NCBI RefSeq assembly: GCF_047663525.1 | Contig: NC_092605.1 | Coordinates: 5,890,001-5,954,000 of the forward strand | From: Anas platyrhynchos | Lineage: Eukaryota > Chordata > Aves > Anseriformes > Anatidae | Length of the DNA stretch: 64,000 nt | Reading direction: 5' to 3' | Shown: piece after piece, positions 1 to 19,100 of the stretch | Position numbering within the stretch: position 1 is the first letter of the stretch | Layout of the letters: each line of letters opens with the position of its first letter | Translations under genes and position numbers: made by a program | The notes under the pieces: model-generated | What the model was told of the DNA's origin: nothing | Seen by the model: the letters and a program-made list of their open reading frames with translations, nothing else | The model's database searches: none

Positions 1-207
1 TGAGTTTATAACACTGTAGCATTTGTTCTCCCAAGCACTGTAGAACAAATCTTCAGCCTTTGTGTTGAAAGTATTTGTTTGTTTTGACTACATCAGACTA
101 ATTGGTAACTTCCTCATTTCAGCATTTGGAGGGAACTGATTACGAAGCAAGACTTTAGACATTTTCAAACATGCAGTGTTATGTGACTTACCGTCATCTT
201 TTTGCAG
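1..207 (+). other. DGKE: DGKE intron, 3' portion
   Basis: AT-rich intron sequence ending in a polypyrimidine tract and a TTTTTGCAG acceptor at 199-207. The upstream DGKE exons (membrane segment and the two C1 domains) lie before the window and are not seen here. Confidence 0.8.
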
Positions 208-6652
<6,445 letters not shown>

Positions 6653-9600
6653 ATGTTGTGGAATGTAATGTAATACAAAGAAGAACTTCAGCCCATTAAA
6701 AGCACTGAGAACACTTAACCTAGATCAAGGATTGTGCTGTAAGGTTCATACTTGTAAATGAACTAGGGTCGAGGAAAAAGCCGTGCTTTCACATTCATGA
6801 AAACTTTCACAGCTGAATTACCACAACTGCTTTGCCTTTTAGGTTGATAGTGGTACCCAGCCTTTCTAGCTGAGGAGCCAGTTACTCTGTCAGGGAAGGA
6901 CCAGATACAGAAGCCCTTCCTTGTTGTGGAATCAGATCTTCTGCACATATACAATATAGTATGCATAAGTTTTGATACCCTTGAAAAGGGGAACAGTTGG
7001 AGTTCAGCCTGCTTCCACCTGTTATTTTCTCCAGGAATGCTTCCAGAACAGAAAAACAGACCAAGTAAAATGTGGGCTGTTTTTTTTCTGTCAACAGCCT
7101 GCTGGTCCTGTCTGCCATCTCTTCTTGGAAGTAGGACAAACTTTTTTGTGCTCCTGTGTGTGCAGTACATACCTAGTAGGCCTGACTGGGAGAGTGGAGA
7201 TGTGGGGGCTCTTGGAAAGGCAGCTAGCAAGGAAAGGTAGTTTTGGACCAAAGGTTTCTGGAAAGGGTCTGTTAGCAAATGACTTTCTCAGTGGCTTTGT
7301 AAGCCATAGATGGAGTATTCCTGAGTACCCAAGATACAACATCAAAGTAATTGTACCATGACTTGCACTGAATGATCCTGTGACTGACTGCTTCAGTCAG
7401 CAAGAGATTAATTCTAGTTTTTGTAAATAGCAACATGTTATAGTTCTAGAGGAGGCTTCTTGGAAGAAAACCTGGAGCTGTCTGTTTTAGCTGTGTTTTA
7501 AAGACGGTTTTAAAGAAGTAATGATAGCTGGCAAACCTTTTTTTCTTTTTTTTTTTTTTTTAAGAGGCTTGTTAAAGATCTCGCTTTGTTACCTGGAAAC
7601 AATCAATAGCAAGTCAGTCTGTTAACTGTTTCAGTTTGAATTGTGGAGATTGAGAGAGAGGTTTGCAGAGGTTAGCAAGTTCTTTTGTTCACGTGTATCA
7701 TTTGATGTGTGTGGAGGGTAAATTTGTTTTCTAACTGGCTCTTAGGGGGGTCAAAGATAATTCGGCCTGAATCTTCATTTCTCATATGAATACTGGGCCA
7801 GGAAAAGGTTAGTGGCCTATCATGGTAGTAAAGGTTAAGAACACACACACACCAGTACAAGTAAACGGTCAATTTGACATATCTGAAGCTACTCAGGTTC
7901 CAAGCTTCTCAGGTAAAAACATCTTCATGTCTAACAGAAGTAAAAACCTGCTTCCTTTTTAGTTTTCCCTTAGAGATATTTTAAGCCTGCAGCACGTGAG
8001 ACATGTGAGTTAAGATTTTGAGGTTTGTAACTAATAATTCAGTTAAGTCCAGTTGAGTTCTTGAATAAGAAGAGAATTTACGCTGAATGTATATTGCATA
8101 AGCTAAGATCATAAGAGAAGTTGAGGGGCATTGATCATAGCTTTGAATGTTGCTGCTTTTGTCAAACTGCCCCAGTCACTTTTTTTTTTTTCATGCTAAC
8201 TGAAAGCAAAACCATTGGGTAGATTGTGTTTCTAGGTTTTGTAAAATGAAACTGTTTTTCAGCAATCTATAAAACAAAGTTTGCATTAACAGTGAAGGAA
8301 CTATTTATATTTTAAAATAATTTATTTAAGCCTTGGAAATGTCAGTATTTTTAGAATCTTCAATTGTAATCATCTTTGGAGAGCATTTTTAAACTGATGG
8401 TATTCACTCTAGAAAGTGTACGTGCTAGATCTTAAAATACTACTGATTGCCAGTGAATTTTTAGTTGTCTGGATATGTGACCAGAGTGTAACGAACTGTA
8501 AAACAGAAGCCACTTGTAAATTCCATATTCATTAGCCTCCCACACCTCATCTTAATTATTTTATAGTATGTAAATACAGAGGACAAATTTATTGTTAAGT
8601 CTATATAAAATGTATTTAAAATACACAAAAACATGCAATGTTAGATAAACCCAGTATCCTAACCTTTTGTTGCTGTTGTTATGGAGGTTGAATTTGTATT
8701 GTAGCTTCAAAAGTCTTTCTAGTTATTTATTTTTATTTGGATAATTTACAGGCATTAGCATCCCCAAAATACTTAAGTTCTGTGCTATGTAACTATTGTT
8801 TACAAACAACTGACAAGTCTCTGGAAAAGCAGGGTATGTGTTATGAAGGGCAGTATTTTGTATACTTAATTTAAACTATTCAGAATGCAGTTTAAAGAGC
8901 TATCTAAAGTTGATCAGATGATTATTCGAATTATTTTGTATCTTAAGAATCTTTAACAGTTCAAAATGTTCACTTCTTAAACTCCCAACATCCTGAAAAA
9001 TATGTGACGTGAAGACTTTGAAAGCTTCCTTTTTTTTTCCTCCAGTCGGTGAGCTGACTTTTCCACATCTGTTTTGCCTGAATGTGTACCAGTGATATTG
9101 TACTATGTTTGTGCAGACTAGATCCTCACACTTACTGCAGGTTGTTATGAATCCAGTCCTAAATGTGTGAAATACTCTTTGGGAAATGCAAATGTATCTA
9201 ATTGAGCACTTTTGGGGGAGAACCCCCAAGAAATGGTCTTGTTTGTATTGGACAGATCATCATCCCCATCTTGCATGTGGAAGTGAAAAAGTTTGACTCT
9301 TGGTGAATGCAGGAAATGGTAGACAGCATGTGTAGCCTTTTTAGGCATGGAAAGCCTCTTGTAAAATTGTATTTATGGTATGGAGAATATTCTGTAAGTA
9401 TCCGGTTCCTAAGCAGATGTGTGGTCATCCTTCTATTATAATTATATCATTGTCATATGCATGACAAAAAAAAAAAATCTTTTTAAACATACGATGTTAG
9501 CACTAGAATCTGCTGGGAAGTCTTTGGGAAGTCTTGCTGTGTCCAACACACCATCCTTTGATTTACATGTGTCCTCCTTTCCAGTATGTTGCAAATTGTC

Positions 9601-12600
9601 CTGAAGTTGTTATTAGTCCAACTTGAGAAAGCTCAAACATAGTACACAGGCTCCCAGATTCTAATGCTGACGTAAATGAACTTCTCTAACTTATAATATA
9701 GCTGTAGTTGCTTAATGTTGTCATGTGTGTTGTGGCTTTAAAACTGCTACATGTTTTTTTTAATGTTGTAGGTGCATAAAGCACCAGTACAAATAGCAAC
9801 TGTATAGATAGCTCTTCTGAAAACAGATCAGAAACCTGAAAATACTGCAGTACGTCCTTTACCCAGAAGAGGGTACTCTGCAGCTGGAGCTCATGCCCTG
9901 TGTGGAAATATTCTCCCATGCCCTCTTACTGACTAATGTTGGGGAAAATAGTGACAAATAATGAATAGTTTCTTCTGGCAGTCTTCGTGCAGTATAACTT
10001 TGCTTAAAATGTATAGAGTGAATAATAACATATATTGTCAAGCACTCAAAAATGAATTCACTAAAACTATTTTTAAGTTTTACTGCAGTATAGGCTACCT
10101 TAACAGAAGTTTGGTCAGATGCTGATAATTTCCTTTATTGTAGGTTCTCAATCCTGTGAAATGCAAACAGCAAACTTTAACTTATATGGAGAGTCTTTCT
10201 GTGCGTGAGCTTCCTGCCTTACTCAAAGCTAGTTTGTTTACGTGTTCATTGAGAGGGGGTATGTGTGTGCATTTTCATATGCATAGAGATTTGTCATAGG
10301 TTTTGTTTTTACATTTTTTTTATCCTCTACTTTGAGCAATTCATAGCAAGGTTAAACTGTTCCAAATACCACCTGCCTTTTGTATCTTTATCCTTGTATG
10401 GACTATTTAAAAAGGTGTCTGAAGTCCAAAGGTGCATTCTTCGTCTTTAAAAACAGCTGAGGTGGATGGCAACCACATTCAGCTTTGTTTTCGTTCTACT
10501 GCAATTGTGAGATTTGTTTCAAATTAATTTGAACTTATGCTCAAACTTGAATATTTTTCTCAGCTCTGTTATGAATTGCATTTTGTTTTCCTAATGTAAA
10601 GATGGTATAGCTTAATTTATGCATGTGATAACCATGTATGTTCAGTTTTCTGTTGCCCCTTCATAGTTTTGTGTTTTCAGGTCTTGCTTTTCTTAGGCAC
10701 TGAGTAACTTGGAACACTGTTTACTATAGTTAGAAGCTTTAAGTACTGTTCTTGGAATGCAGACTTGAGTTTCTCCTGGTTGCACAAGAAAATGCTACCA
10801 TGTTTGAACACGCTTGGAGAAAATTGTCATCTTAAAGTGATGTTTATATCAAAAGTTTTAAAAAAATATATATATAATTTCAGCTGATTCAGATTGGGAG
10901 TTTGTTCCTTGGTACATCTTGTCTTGACAGAATTTGCAGCTATTCAGTAAGTACTTTTTTCCCCTCAGTCATTTTAACTTCTCATTTTTAGTTTGTATAC
11001 TTTAGCTAAAAACATCAGTTGGGACAGTGTCAGAAACTCTGCTGAAACAGGATAGTGAGCTTCTCTTCTGTTTGTTTTATACTTTATGCCAGCTGGTTTG
11101 TCAGAAACGCAAACTGGAATGGTTTCATACAGCATATTTGTAACTCACCTTTTTTGCCCTTTCCAGTCACCTTAATTTCTAATTTACTCAGACTGACACC
11201 TGGAGAATATTAGAATGGGCACATCAGGTGTAGTGTTCCCTGTCCTACAGACCTATTTTGAAAGTACAGTTTTTGCTTTTTGCTGCTGGGGATGAATCTC
11301 CACTTTCTACACAGGTTCTCAGAATTAGTAATTTCTGGTTTAGGTTCTGCCAATTTCTTCTGGATCTGCATTACATGAACTGATGCTCACAGCTTTTTAG
11401 TGTATATTATTGTATCTAACTGGTTTAAAAAAAAAAAAGCACTGTACATTAGCTGTAAACAGCATAACAGTATCAATGCTACAATGCTTCTTTTTTACAT
11501 AGGAACAAATACATTTGGTAGAGCAGCACTGAAGCCTAACTGGTTAATATACACATAAGAGTAGGACACTTAAGAATCTTTGCATGTGTTCTAACTGAAA
11601 ATCCTTTTTTGTTCTGTATTTCGTATCTAGTATTAGCAGTTTTCTTTTTTTTTAAAGAAACAAGATTGTTCTTGGTTAAGAATAGACTAGGATATCTTTT
11701 TAGATTTAAACATGCTAGTAGCATCACTGATCCTGATGAATGTGAAACACTTGTTTTAAAACGTTCTGACTTCTTTTCTGAGAAACTGTAGCTGCTTCCT
11801 GAACACGGGAATGAAATGAGACCACATTTTCATTTAGCAATTAGATAGATTGAGTGAATTTACACATTCACTATTTCAGTATTGTTTAGGCTGCAGTTCT
11901 AAAAGCATGGCAGATCAAAATATCTCACTAAGAATGCTGAATACCCAGTTCAGGTTTTGGACATCTCAGGGAGAGACTTTAGGCTGGAGTAAAGCCACAT
12001 GCCTCAACTAAACCTAGTGATGTTATGCTGACTTGCTTTCGCTGAGGCTCTGGTCTTTACTGTTTGAAAGTATGAATGTATTCAAAATTTTACTTTGTTT
12101 TTCATTAATGCTACCTTGTTTACTGTGCTGTATACTCCTATTGTTGTATGTAATTCATTTGTTTATTTGAAACTTGTTTGCAGATTTCAATATAAATCAC
12201 TTTTTTCTTAAGAGTAAGTGGGAACTAATGTTGTGAGTTTATTGCATTCTGTGTCTTCAAAGTTTACATCCCTCAAAAGCCATTTTGTCTGCTACCAACT
12301 ATTGTAATCCTTCGAGTACCTCCAGCCATCTTCTCTTTATAGGATTTTTATAGTTAAACAGAACGGATTTTTATTTTTGTAGCTTGTAACTTCAATATGT
12401 ATACTAGTTATTTCTGTTTAGTAATTAGTGATTAGAATACTGTAAAAATGTGACTCTTAAGAGCTGTAACTTTAAATTAATAACTACTTAAATGAAAATA
12501 CCAGCATGTTAAAATTTAAAAAAAAAAAAAGTTATTCTTTAGCTTGGAAATACTGTGATGCTGTGACTTGGAATTTGCATTGAATGTGTTTATGCATATT

Positions 12601-15600
12601 CTGAAATTGCACTAAAGGAGAAAAATGAACTTGAAATGCAAATAATAGATGAAAAGGTAGAATTTTTATCATTTTTTTCAACCAAGATAACATTTGGGAT
12701 TTGGTGTTTTGTTTTCATGTGTTGTTTTGTTGGGTTTTTTTGTTTTCTCCCTGCTGCAGAGCCCTAACGCAGGAATGATCATTGCACTTGACAGAACAGT
12801 TGTTTCCCTATGGTGCAGTTTAACACACATGTATTACTTAGTGTCCAACCTCAGCAAAAGCCATTCGCACCTCTCCCACCTCTCTTCTCAGAAAACAAAA
12901 TCTTAGAGCAAAGCTGAATGCTCGTAGCAGTAACGTGCATGAGATCTTGCTTGCAAAGAAATAGCCAGGCAGCATAATATTGAACCTCCAATGCAAACTT
13001 CTAAAGACAAAAGTTGTTACATTTTTTCTTTACATCACGCTGCTTTCAAATACATTTTTTTTTCTTTGGTTAAAAGAAGGAAGGTAGAAATGGGAGGATA
13101 AGGAGGTATTCATGTACAACTTCTACTTGCAAAGGCTGGGAAATGTCTTATTTGCTGTGTAGACACACAGCAAGTATGATTCTAGAACTTTGCATAAAAC
13201 GCTGCTTTGTTTGTGCTCTTACTGGCTTAATCCCTTACTACTGAAGCAGGTGATACTAGCATTGACATGTGAAATGTGACAGGTTTACCCAAATTATTAC
13301 ATGTGGGTGATATGTAGTATTTGAGTAATTGGGCCAAGCTTTGTCTATAGGCTCCATCAGGTTCTGTGGCAGCACTCCACCTTAACACAAGTGAAACTGA
13401 AGAAAACATTTGTGTTTAGTCAATAGTATTGTGGCCTATTTCTTGTGTCTTAAGCTCCCAGAAGGCTCTTTTGAGAAACATCTACTCTGTATTCTTCATA
13501 GAAGTTTGCAACTATAGATTTTTCGCAGTACTGACTCTGTTACTAAATTTCCTAATGCATCTTTTTGTTGTCTTGCTATTTGTACTGTATTTCTCTGTAG
13601 ACTAAAGTGTATGGATTAAAATATTTAAACTCAGTTTTTTCTGTTCCTCACTATGCACAGAAGCAAATGCAAGTTTTTGAATCCATAACAACCTAGTGAT
13701 GAAGATTGCTGCCTGGCTTTAGGGGGCTGGTGTATGATAAGCTTCTTTCAGTTTCTGCCTTTCCCTTTATGCTTGTTCAGCAAGCCTCCTCATTACAGGT
13801 AATAAACTGAAACATTCAGCACATAAATGGCCCAAAGCATTAAAATTCATTCTGTCTGAGGCAACGTGCTGGGCTGCAGAGCTGGACCAGCAGCTTCTTA
13901 TGTAGCATGCATGCTACATCTTTTTAATAAACTATTACTTGTGTATATGGGGCATCCTTCCTGGGTAAGCATTCACAAGTTTTTATAATGGCTAGCAGTT
14001 TCCTGCTTGAATCTTACAAAACAATTTATTTTATCACTTAAAAGGTTCTGTAGCTTTTTTTTCAAATGGGTTACAACAGGGTTGAAGGAGACGGGTTTTG
14101 TACTGTGTGGAGGTATTTACCTGAGGGGAAAAGTTGAGTTCGTATGGCTTTATAATAGATATTTTGTCATTTAAAAAACATTTAAAATAATTTAAAAAAC
14201 ACAGACTTTAGTAGTGAAATGAAATGTCTCAGTTGTTCTATCTTACCTTTGTCGTTAGTTATTAGGGTTATTAGAACAGTGTGTGGTTTTTATTTAGCTA
14301 AAGGGGAAGATAGGTACAACTGTATTATTTAGAAATTGCTCTTTACAGATAAGGGTTTTAACAGCAGATGTTTTGGTGTTACGTGGTATTAACATAAACT
14401 GGAGCAGGAGGGATGCTGAACACAAGTCAGCAAAAACACATGCAGTGCTTTCCACAGAAAGGGAAAACTGCTGCTGGAAGAAGTTCAGAGATCAAGTGGC
14501 TCAATGCTTTTTCCTGATGGCAGCAGATGGGTTAGTTTGAGCCTTTGGAAGTGAATAAATCCTCCTGGGGGGGCTCTTTATCATGATGTCAGTTCTGTTC
14601 CCCAAGTCCTCTCCTCTGTTCCCTGATCTAATTTGCACAAAAGAGAGAATGGGCTCTGGCCTCTTAGCTCCTAGATTATGCCACAATCAAACCTTTTAAA
14701 GACTATTTGTGTGTTGTTTCCTATTCAGGATTGGGTCAAAGCATAGATAGCAGGTTTTTCTCTTATGTGGTAAGACAATAGTTTCACAGAGCACTGAGGA
14801 TCACTGACACTTATGTTAATACAAGATCTAGGTTTAATGCATTTTTAAATGTTTTTAGAACTGCTGGATTGAACTGTGCACAGCACCAGATTGAGCCAGT
14901 TTTGCCTGAAGTGTAACGAGTCACATCACAGGTAGGTGTGGGGAGCTGCGGGGTGTTAGAGAAGTGCAAGTCAAGGCTGAGGTTATCTGCTCTGTGATAA
15001 ATAAAAATAAAACTGTAAAATACTTGATAATGAAAAGTAAAGTGGTTGTGTGAGGGTCCAAACAACGTTCAAGTAGTCTAGCTTTCAGCATTTGAGGGCT
15101 AAAACTGTTTTTTCAGGATATCTATGTCTTCCTGTTAAGGAAAAGCCGTAAGTGCAGAGCTGTGAAGGTGCAAACTCTGCCTCTGTTTCCTGGAGCGGCT
15201 GGGGGCAATGTGAGAGCGTGCTGCTCACCACAAGGTAACAGATGGCCATGGAGCCCCGGTGACAATGCTGCACGGATCTTCGCCTGTGCCACCCAGCAGC
15301 GCTGGGGCCCATTGTCGCGGCCCTGCTGCAAAATCCCGATTCCATGCTGAAGAGCCGCAGAAAAGAGCCTCAGTCTCTCAGACCTGCAAAAGAGCAGCTC
15401 CCCATGTCGTTCATTGAAAATATGGAAAGTGCAATGCATATAGAAATCTAATTACTGGCAGGCCCGGCTTGCCTTTTAGTATGATAATCGCAGGCCCTCA
15501 CCCTTTCTTGTGCGCGGACCCCTGAAAAGTAATAATGAAAGCAGGAGTTAAACTCTTGAATCTCCATCAATCATTCGCTGTTTGCTTTGATTACAGTGAC

Positions 15601-15657
15601 ACGACTTGTGTTTGTTCCTGAACTGCACTCAGAAGCTGTTACTGATGGCGTTAAGAT
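6653..15657 (+). other. DGKE 3' UTR and intergenic flank
   Basis: About 9 kb of AT-rich sequence after the DGKE stop. The open frames in it are short, lack splice-supported partners and do not resemble proteins I know. I did not find a canonical AATAAA until 13801-13806, with others at 13926-13931, 14554-14559 and near 14999-15010. TATAAA at about 12190 and ATTAAA at about 13614 are weaker candidates. The 3' UTR end therefore cannot be fixed; a long 3' UTR of several kb would fit what is known for DGKE. Homopolymer T or A runs occur near 7545, 8180, 11427 and 12519, and a 20-bp palindrome sits at 13900. Confidence 0.6.
13900..13919. repeat. Perfect 20-bp palindrome
   Basis: The sequence ATGTAGCATG is followed directly by its reverse complement CATGCTACAT, with no spacer. 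It lies downstream of DGKE, just before an AATAAA at 13926. No function is assigned. Confidence 0.9.
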
Positions 15658-16120
15658 ACTTGAAAGACAAATCTGCCCTTGTTGCACGGGGCGCTGCGGC
15701 CGCTCGGGGGTGCTCGCGGCGGGGCCGGGGGCGGCGGCGGGGTCCCGGGACCCCCCCCTTGTCCCCTCCCGGCCGCCCTTAGAGCCCGGCCCGGCCCGGC
15801 CGCGCCGTCTGTCCGCCGGGGGTGCCGGCCGGGCTGCCATGGAGGCGGAGCGGGGCCTCCTCCCGGCCCTACTGCTGGTGCTGCTGGCGGCCGGTGGGCA
15901 GCAGCCGGGTGCCGCCGACTACTGCAGCTGGAGGGGCAGGTAGGAGCCGGGCAGGTAGGGGCAGGGCAGGTGGGAGCCCGCGGCCCCGGGGTTCGCCTCA
16001 GGGACCCGCCATTCGCCTCAGGGCCCGGCCGGGGGGGCAGCAGCGGGAGCGGCCCCGGCCCCGTGTGGCGAGAGGCGACTGCGAGCCTCGGCTCTGCCCC
16101 GCCGGAGGGTTCAGCGCCGG
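15658..16120 (+). promoter_or_regulatory. CpG island and promoter of the METRNL-like gene
   Basis: GC content rises sharply from AT-rich flank to C/G-dominated sequence with dense CG dinucleotides (runs such as GGCCCGGCCCGGCCGCG near 15790), covering the start codon at 15839, exon 1 and the start of intron 1. This is the usual form of a vertebrate CpG-island promoter. The transcription start site was not located. Confidence 0.75.
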
Positions 16121-19100
16121 CGTTTCCGCAGGAGGATGCTTGGCGGAGCCCTCACCGAGGGGACAGCGCCTGGCGTGGTCGGTGCCTTTCGGCCAGGGCT
16201 GCTGCTGGAGCTCGGTGGGGTTTTTGAGAGCGGTACAGCCAGAAGTAACTCTCTTGAAGGCAGCAAAATTGCACCGGCTTGGTGCTCAGCCTGCTTCCAA
16301 TAAAACCATTTTTCTTGATGAGTTCCTGCCAGCAGCATTAAAAAATAAATAAATAAATAAACTTTAAAATGTAGGCTTTTAAATCTGATTTTCAGACACA
16401 ACACCACAAGCTGTGCAGCTCCTACTGCGAGTCCGTGCTCTCACCTGCCCCGAGGTGGGATTTTCCAGAGAGATTAGAAAGACCTACCGCCCACCAAGCT
16501 TTTGCTGCTGTTTCACGGAGGGAATTTAATATTTTTCTGGATGCTGCAAACATCCAGGTGTGGACCTGTGGTTGGGCATAGGGGGCTGAGGCTCCTTTCT
16601 GCAGCCGGTGCAGCACCAGGTGCGAGCGGTCCCGTGGCACTGCGGCTGCACCTGCAGCAAGTCCTCAGAGGCTGGGGAGGAAAGGCAGCCCAGCTGGAGG
16701 GTGTTAGCTGCACAGACACCACCCTTACCTCTGGGCGGTAACTGCTGGACATTCCACCTGTGCTGTGGATATCGTTAGTGATGGACTGATGGTGTTGTCT
16801 TGGCAGTGGTTTGAGCTGGGAGCCCCGTTCCCGTGCAGTGGAGCAGGTCCACCTGCGCTGCACTGAGGGCTCCCTGGAATGGATGTACCCAGCGCGAGCC
16901 CTGCGTGTCGTTCTGGAGCCCAACCTGTCCAGTGCCCAGCACACCACCGTCTGCATCAAGCCAGCCAGCGACTTCCAGGGTGCCAGCATCTACGTGGAAC
17001 GTGCTGGGCGGCTACATCTGGTGGTAAGCGAGGCAGGAGGCACTCGACCCCACCACGTGTCTTGCTTCAGTGCCCACACACCGCAACGAGTGGCCCTCTT
17101 CCTGCAGGCCAGCCCCCAGAAGGACATCAGCCACCGGACGGCCAGCTTCCAGTACGAGCTGCTGGGCAACCAGAGTGCTGCTGGCCCTGACTTCAAAAAG
17201 ATGACACTGGTCAAAGGTAAGAGAAGGGTCTGCTTCAGGGCTCCGTTGTTGGGGTGGATCCAAGATCACATCTGTATATAGTGACAGAAGCTGGTTTGGA
17301 TGAAGGGGTTTGTCATGGCAAGGGAAATCCTTCTGCCAGCTCACAGTGTTACAGGGGTGCAGTATAACCAGTTATGTGTGCTCAGATTTCCATTGTCAGG
17401 GGCATCCGGTAGGCACAGGAGCAAATTCTGCATTATAAAGAGAAACTCAGTCCTTCCTTTAGCAGCTAGCTTGGCCGTGGATATATGCAGAGCAATCAGG
17501 GTGACTCCAGCCCCTGGGAGGTACTGTCACAAAGAGCATCTGTGTGGTTTAGGAGTCGAAATACCATATTTAGGAGAAGTTTAAATTCATTAAGAATTGG
17601 TCTCCCCAAGATGGTCACTGAAAATTCAATCTTTTAAAAACACCTAAGTTGCTTGAAATTTCATTTACCTTTCTTTCTTGTTCCTGTTCGTAAACAAACA
17701 AATCTTGCACTCAATAACATTTATGTGCATATGTGCATCTGTGCCCTCTCCCCCCCCCCACCCCCCCCAATTGATGTATGAAGAGGGCTCATTTCAATTC
17801 AGGTTCTGAAAGGTTGGGACCCACGTACTGCTGCCATTGTGTCCTCACTGTCCCCAGTAGATAATATCTAAGTCAAACCTGATAACCAAGGCCAGATAAA
17901 TAAGGGGAGCGTTCAAGCCACGTTACAATAGTAAGCAACTGCCCTGTAAAATAGGGAAAGAATAAATAAAAGAGCAACCATAGCACTTCTGGACTGTCAT
18001 ATCCCTTTTGTTAACCTGTTCAGGCCACTGCTTTGCATAGCTTTGCTGTTTGCTAGAGCTTTGTGGCATTAACTTGAGGAACACACTTATTTTAGGGAGT
18101 GCTTGTTGGCCTGACTGTTCAATACTTGATACAGGAGCTTTCAATAACAAGCAGGATATCTAATGTGTGTATGGATAACTAAAATTCAACCACATCCATG
18201 CTGGATTGCTAATGTTGTTTCAGTAAGCGATACCAGAGTATTCATGACTGTGGAGCTAAGTGTTGTTTGAAGTCATCATAGGACCCAGTTCATGCATAGA
18301 TGCCTATTTTTTTTCCTTGTTTCAAAAATGGTGGAGGGTAGCAATGTGCCAGGTGCTCATGTTTTCTGCTATATCTTTTGCATGTTTGATGAGTTGTTAA
18401 AGGGATTATAGGCTGTCAGGCCATGTTGTCACTCAATGACTATTAGAAATCCTCTGTGCTTATTTCATTGTTTTGGTTGTGTTTGCGTAACAAGAATTTT
18501 GTTTTGTCTGATCATAATGCTGTTTAAAGTAGTACCTCTGCCCCATTTCCTCTCATGTGTCAATGTCAAACCCTTTAGCAATGAGGCATAGTATTGTATC
18601 GTAACTGACTGGCTTTTTTTTTTTTTTTTTTTTTTTAAAGCTATGTGCCGTCCTTGTGACAACGTGGAACTTCTTATGGCTATTTGCAGCAGTGATTTTG
18701 GTAAGCTGACTAAAGAGAAGTCATTCTGACTTTATAAATACATATTGATTATTTGGATTTATTTGATTGATTTCTTAAAGTAATGACATGACTATGCACC
18801 CTGATCTGAGAAGGAAAATATCTTTGTGAAAAACAACTTGAACTGGGGGAGGGGAAGGAAACCTGAAAGGGAGAAGCTTCCTTTCAAGGTCCTCATTTCC
18901 TGCAGGCAGAAAGGTTGTGATCTAAAACTGAGCTAAAAGTAATTCTCACAAGTGTACTGCTGACTCTCACAAAGTCACATGCCTGTAGATAACACACGTA
19001 TGCACAAACGATGCATCCTATTTACATTCCTTTTTATTCCCTTAATCTATTTTTTCCCAGATGATGAATATGTCCTTTCTTTTCCCTCACAATTTGCACA

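Noticed and set aside
6763-7278. 171-codon minus-strand open frame after DGKE
   Set aside because: Overlaps several other random frames, lies in likely DGKE 3' UTR, and resembles no known protein.
15571-16352. Several long open frames on both strands around 15.6-16.3 kb
   Set aside because: GC-rich island makes stops rare; only exon 1 at 15839-15939 fits a spliced meteorin-family protein.
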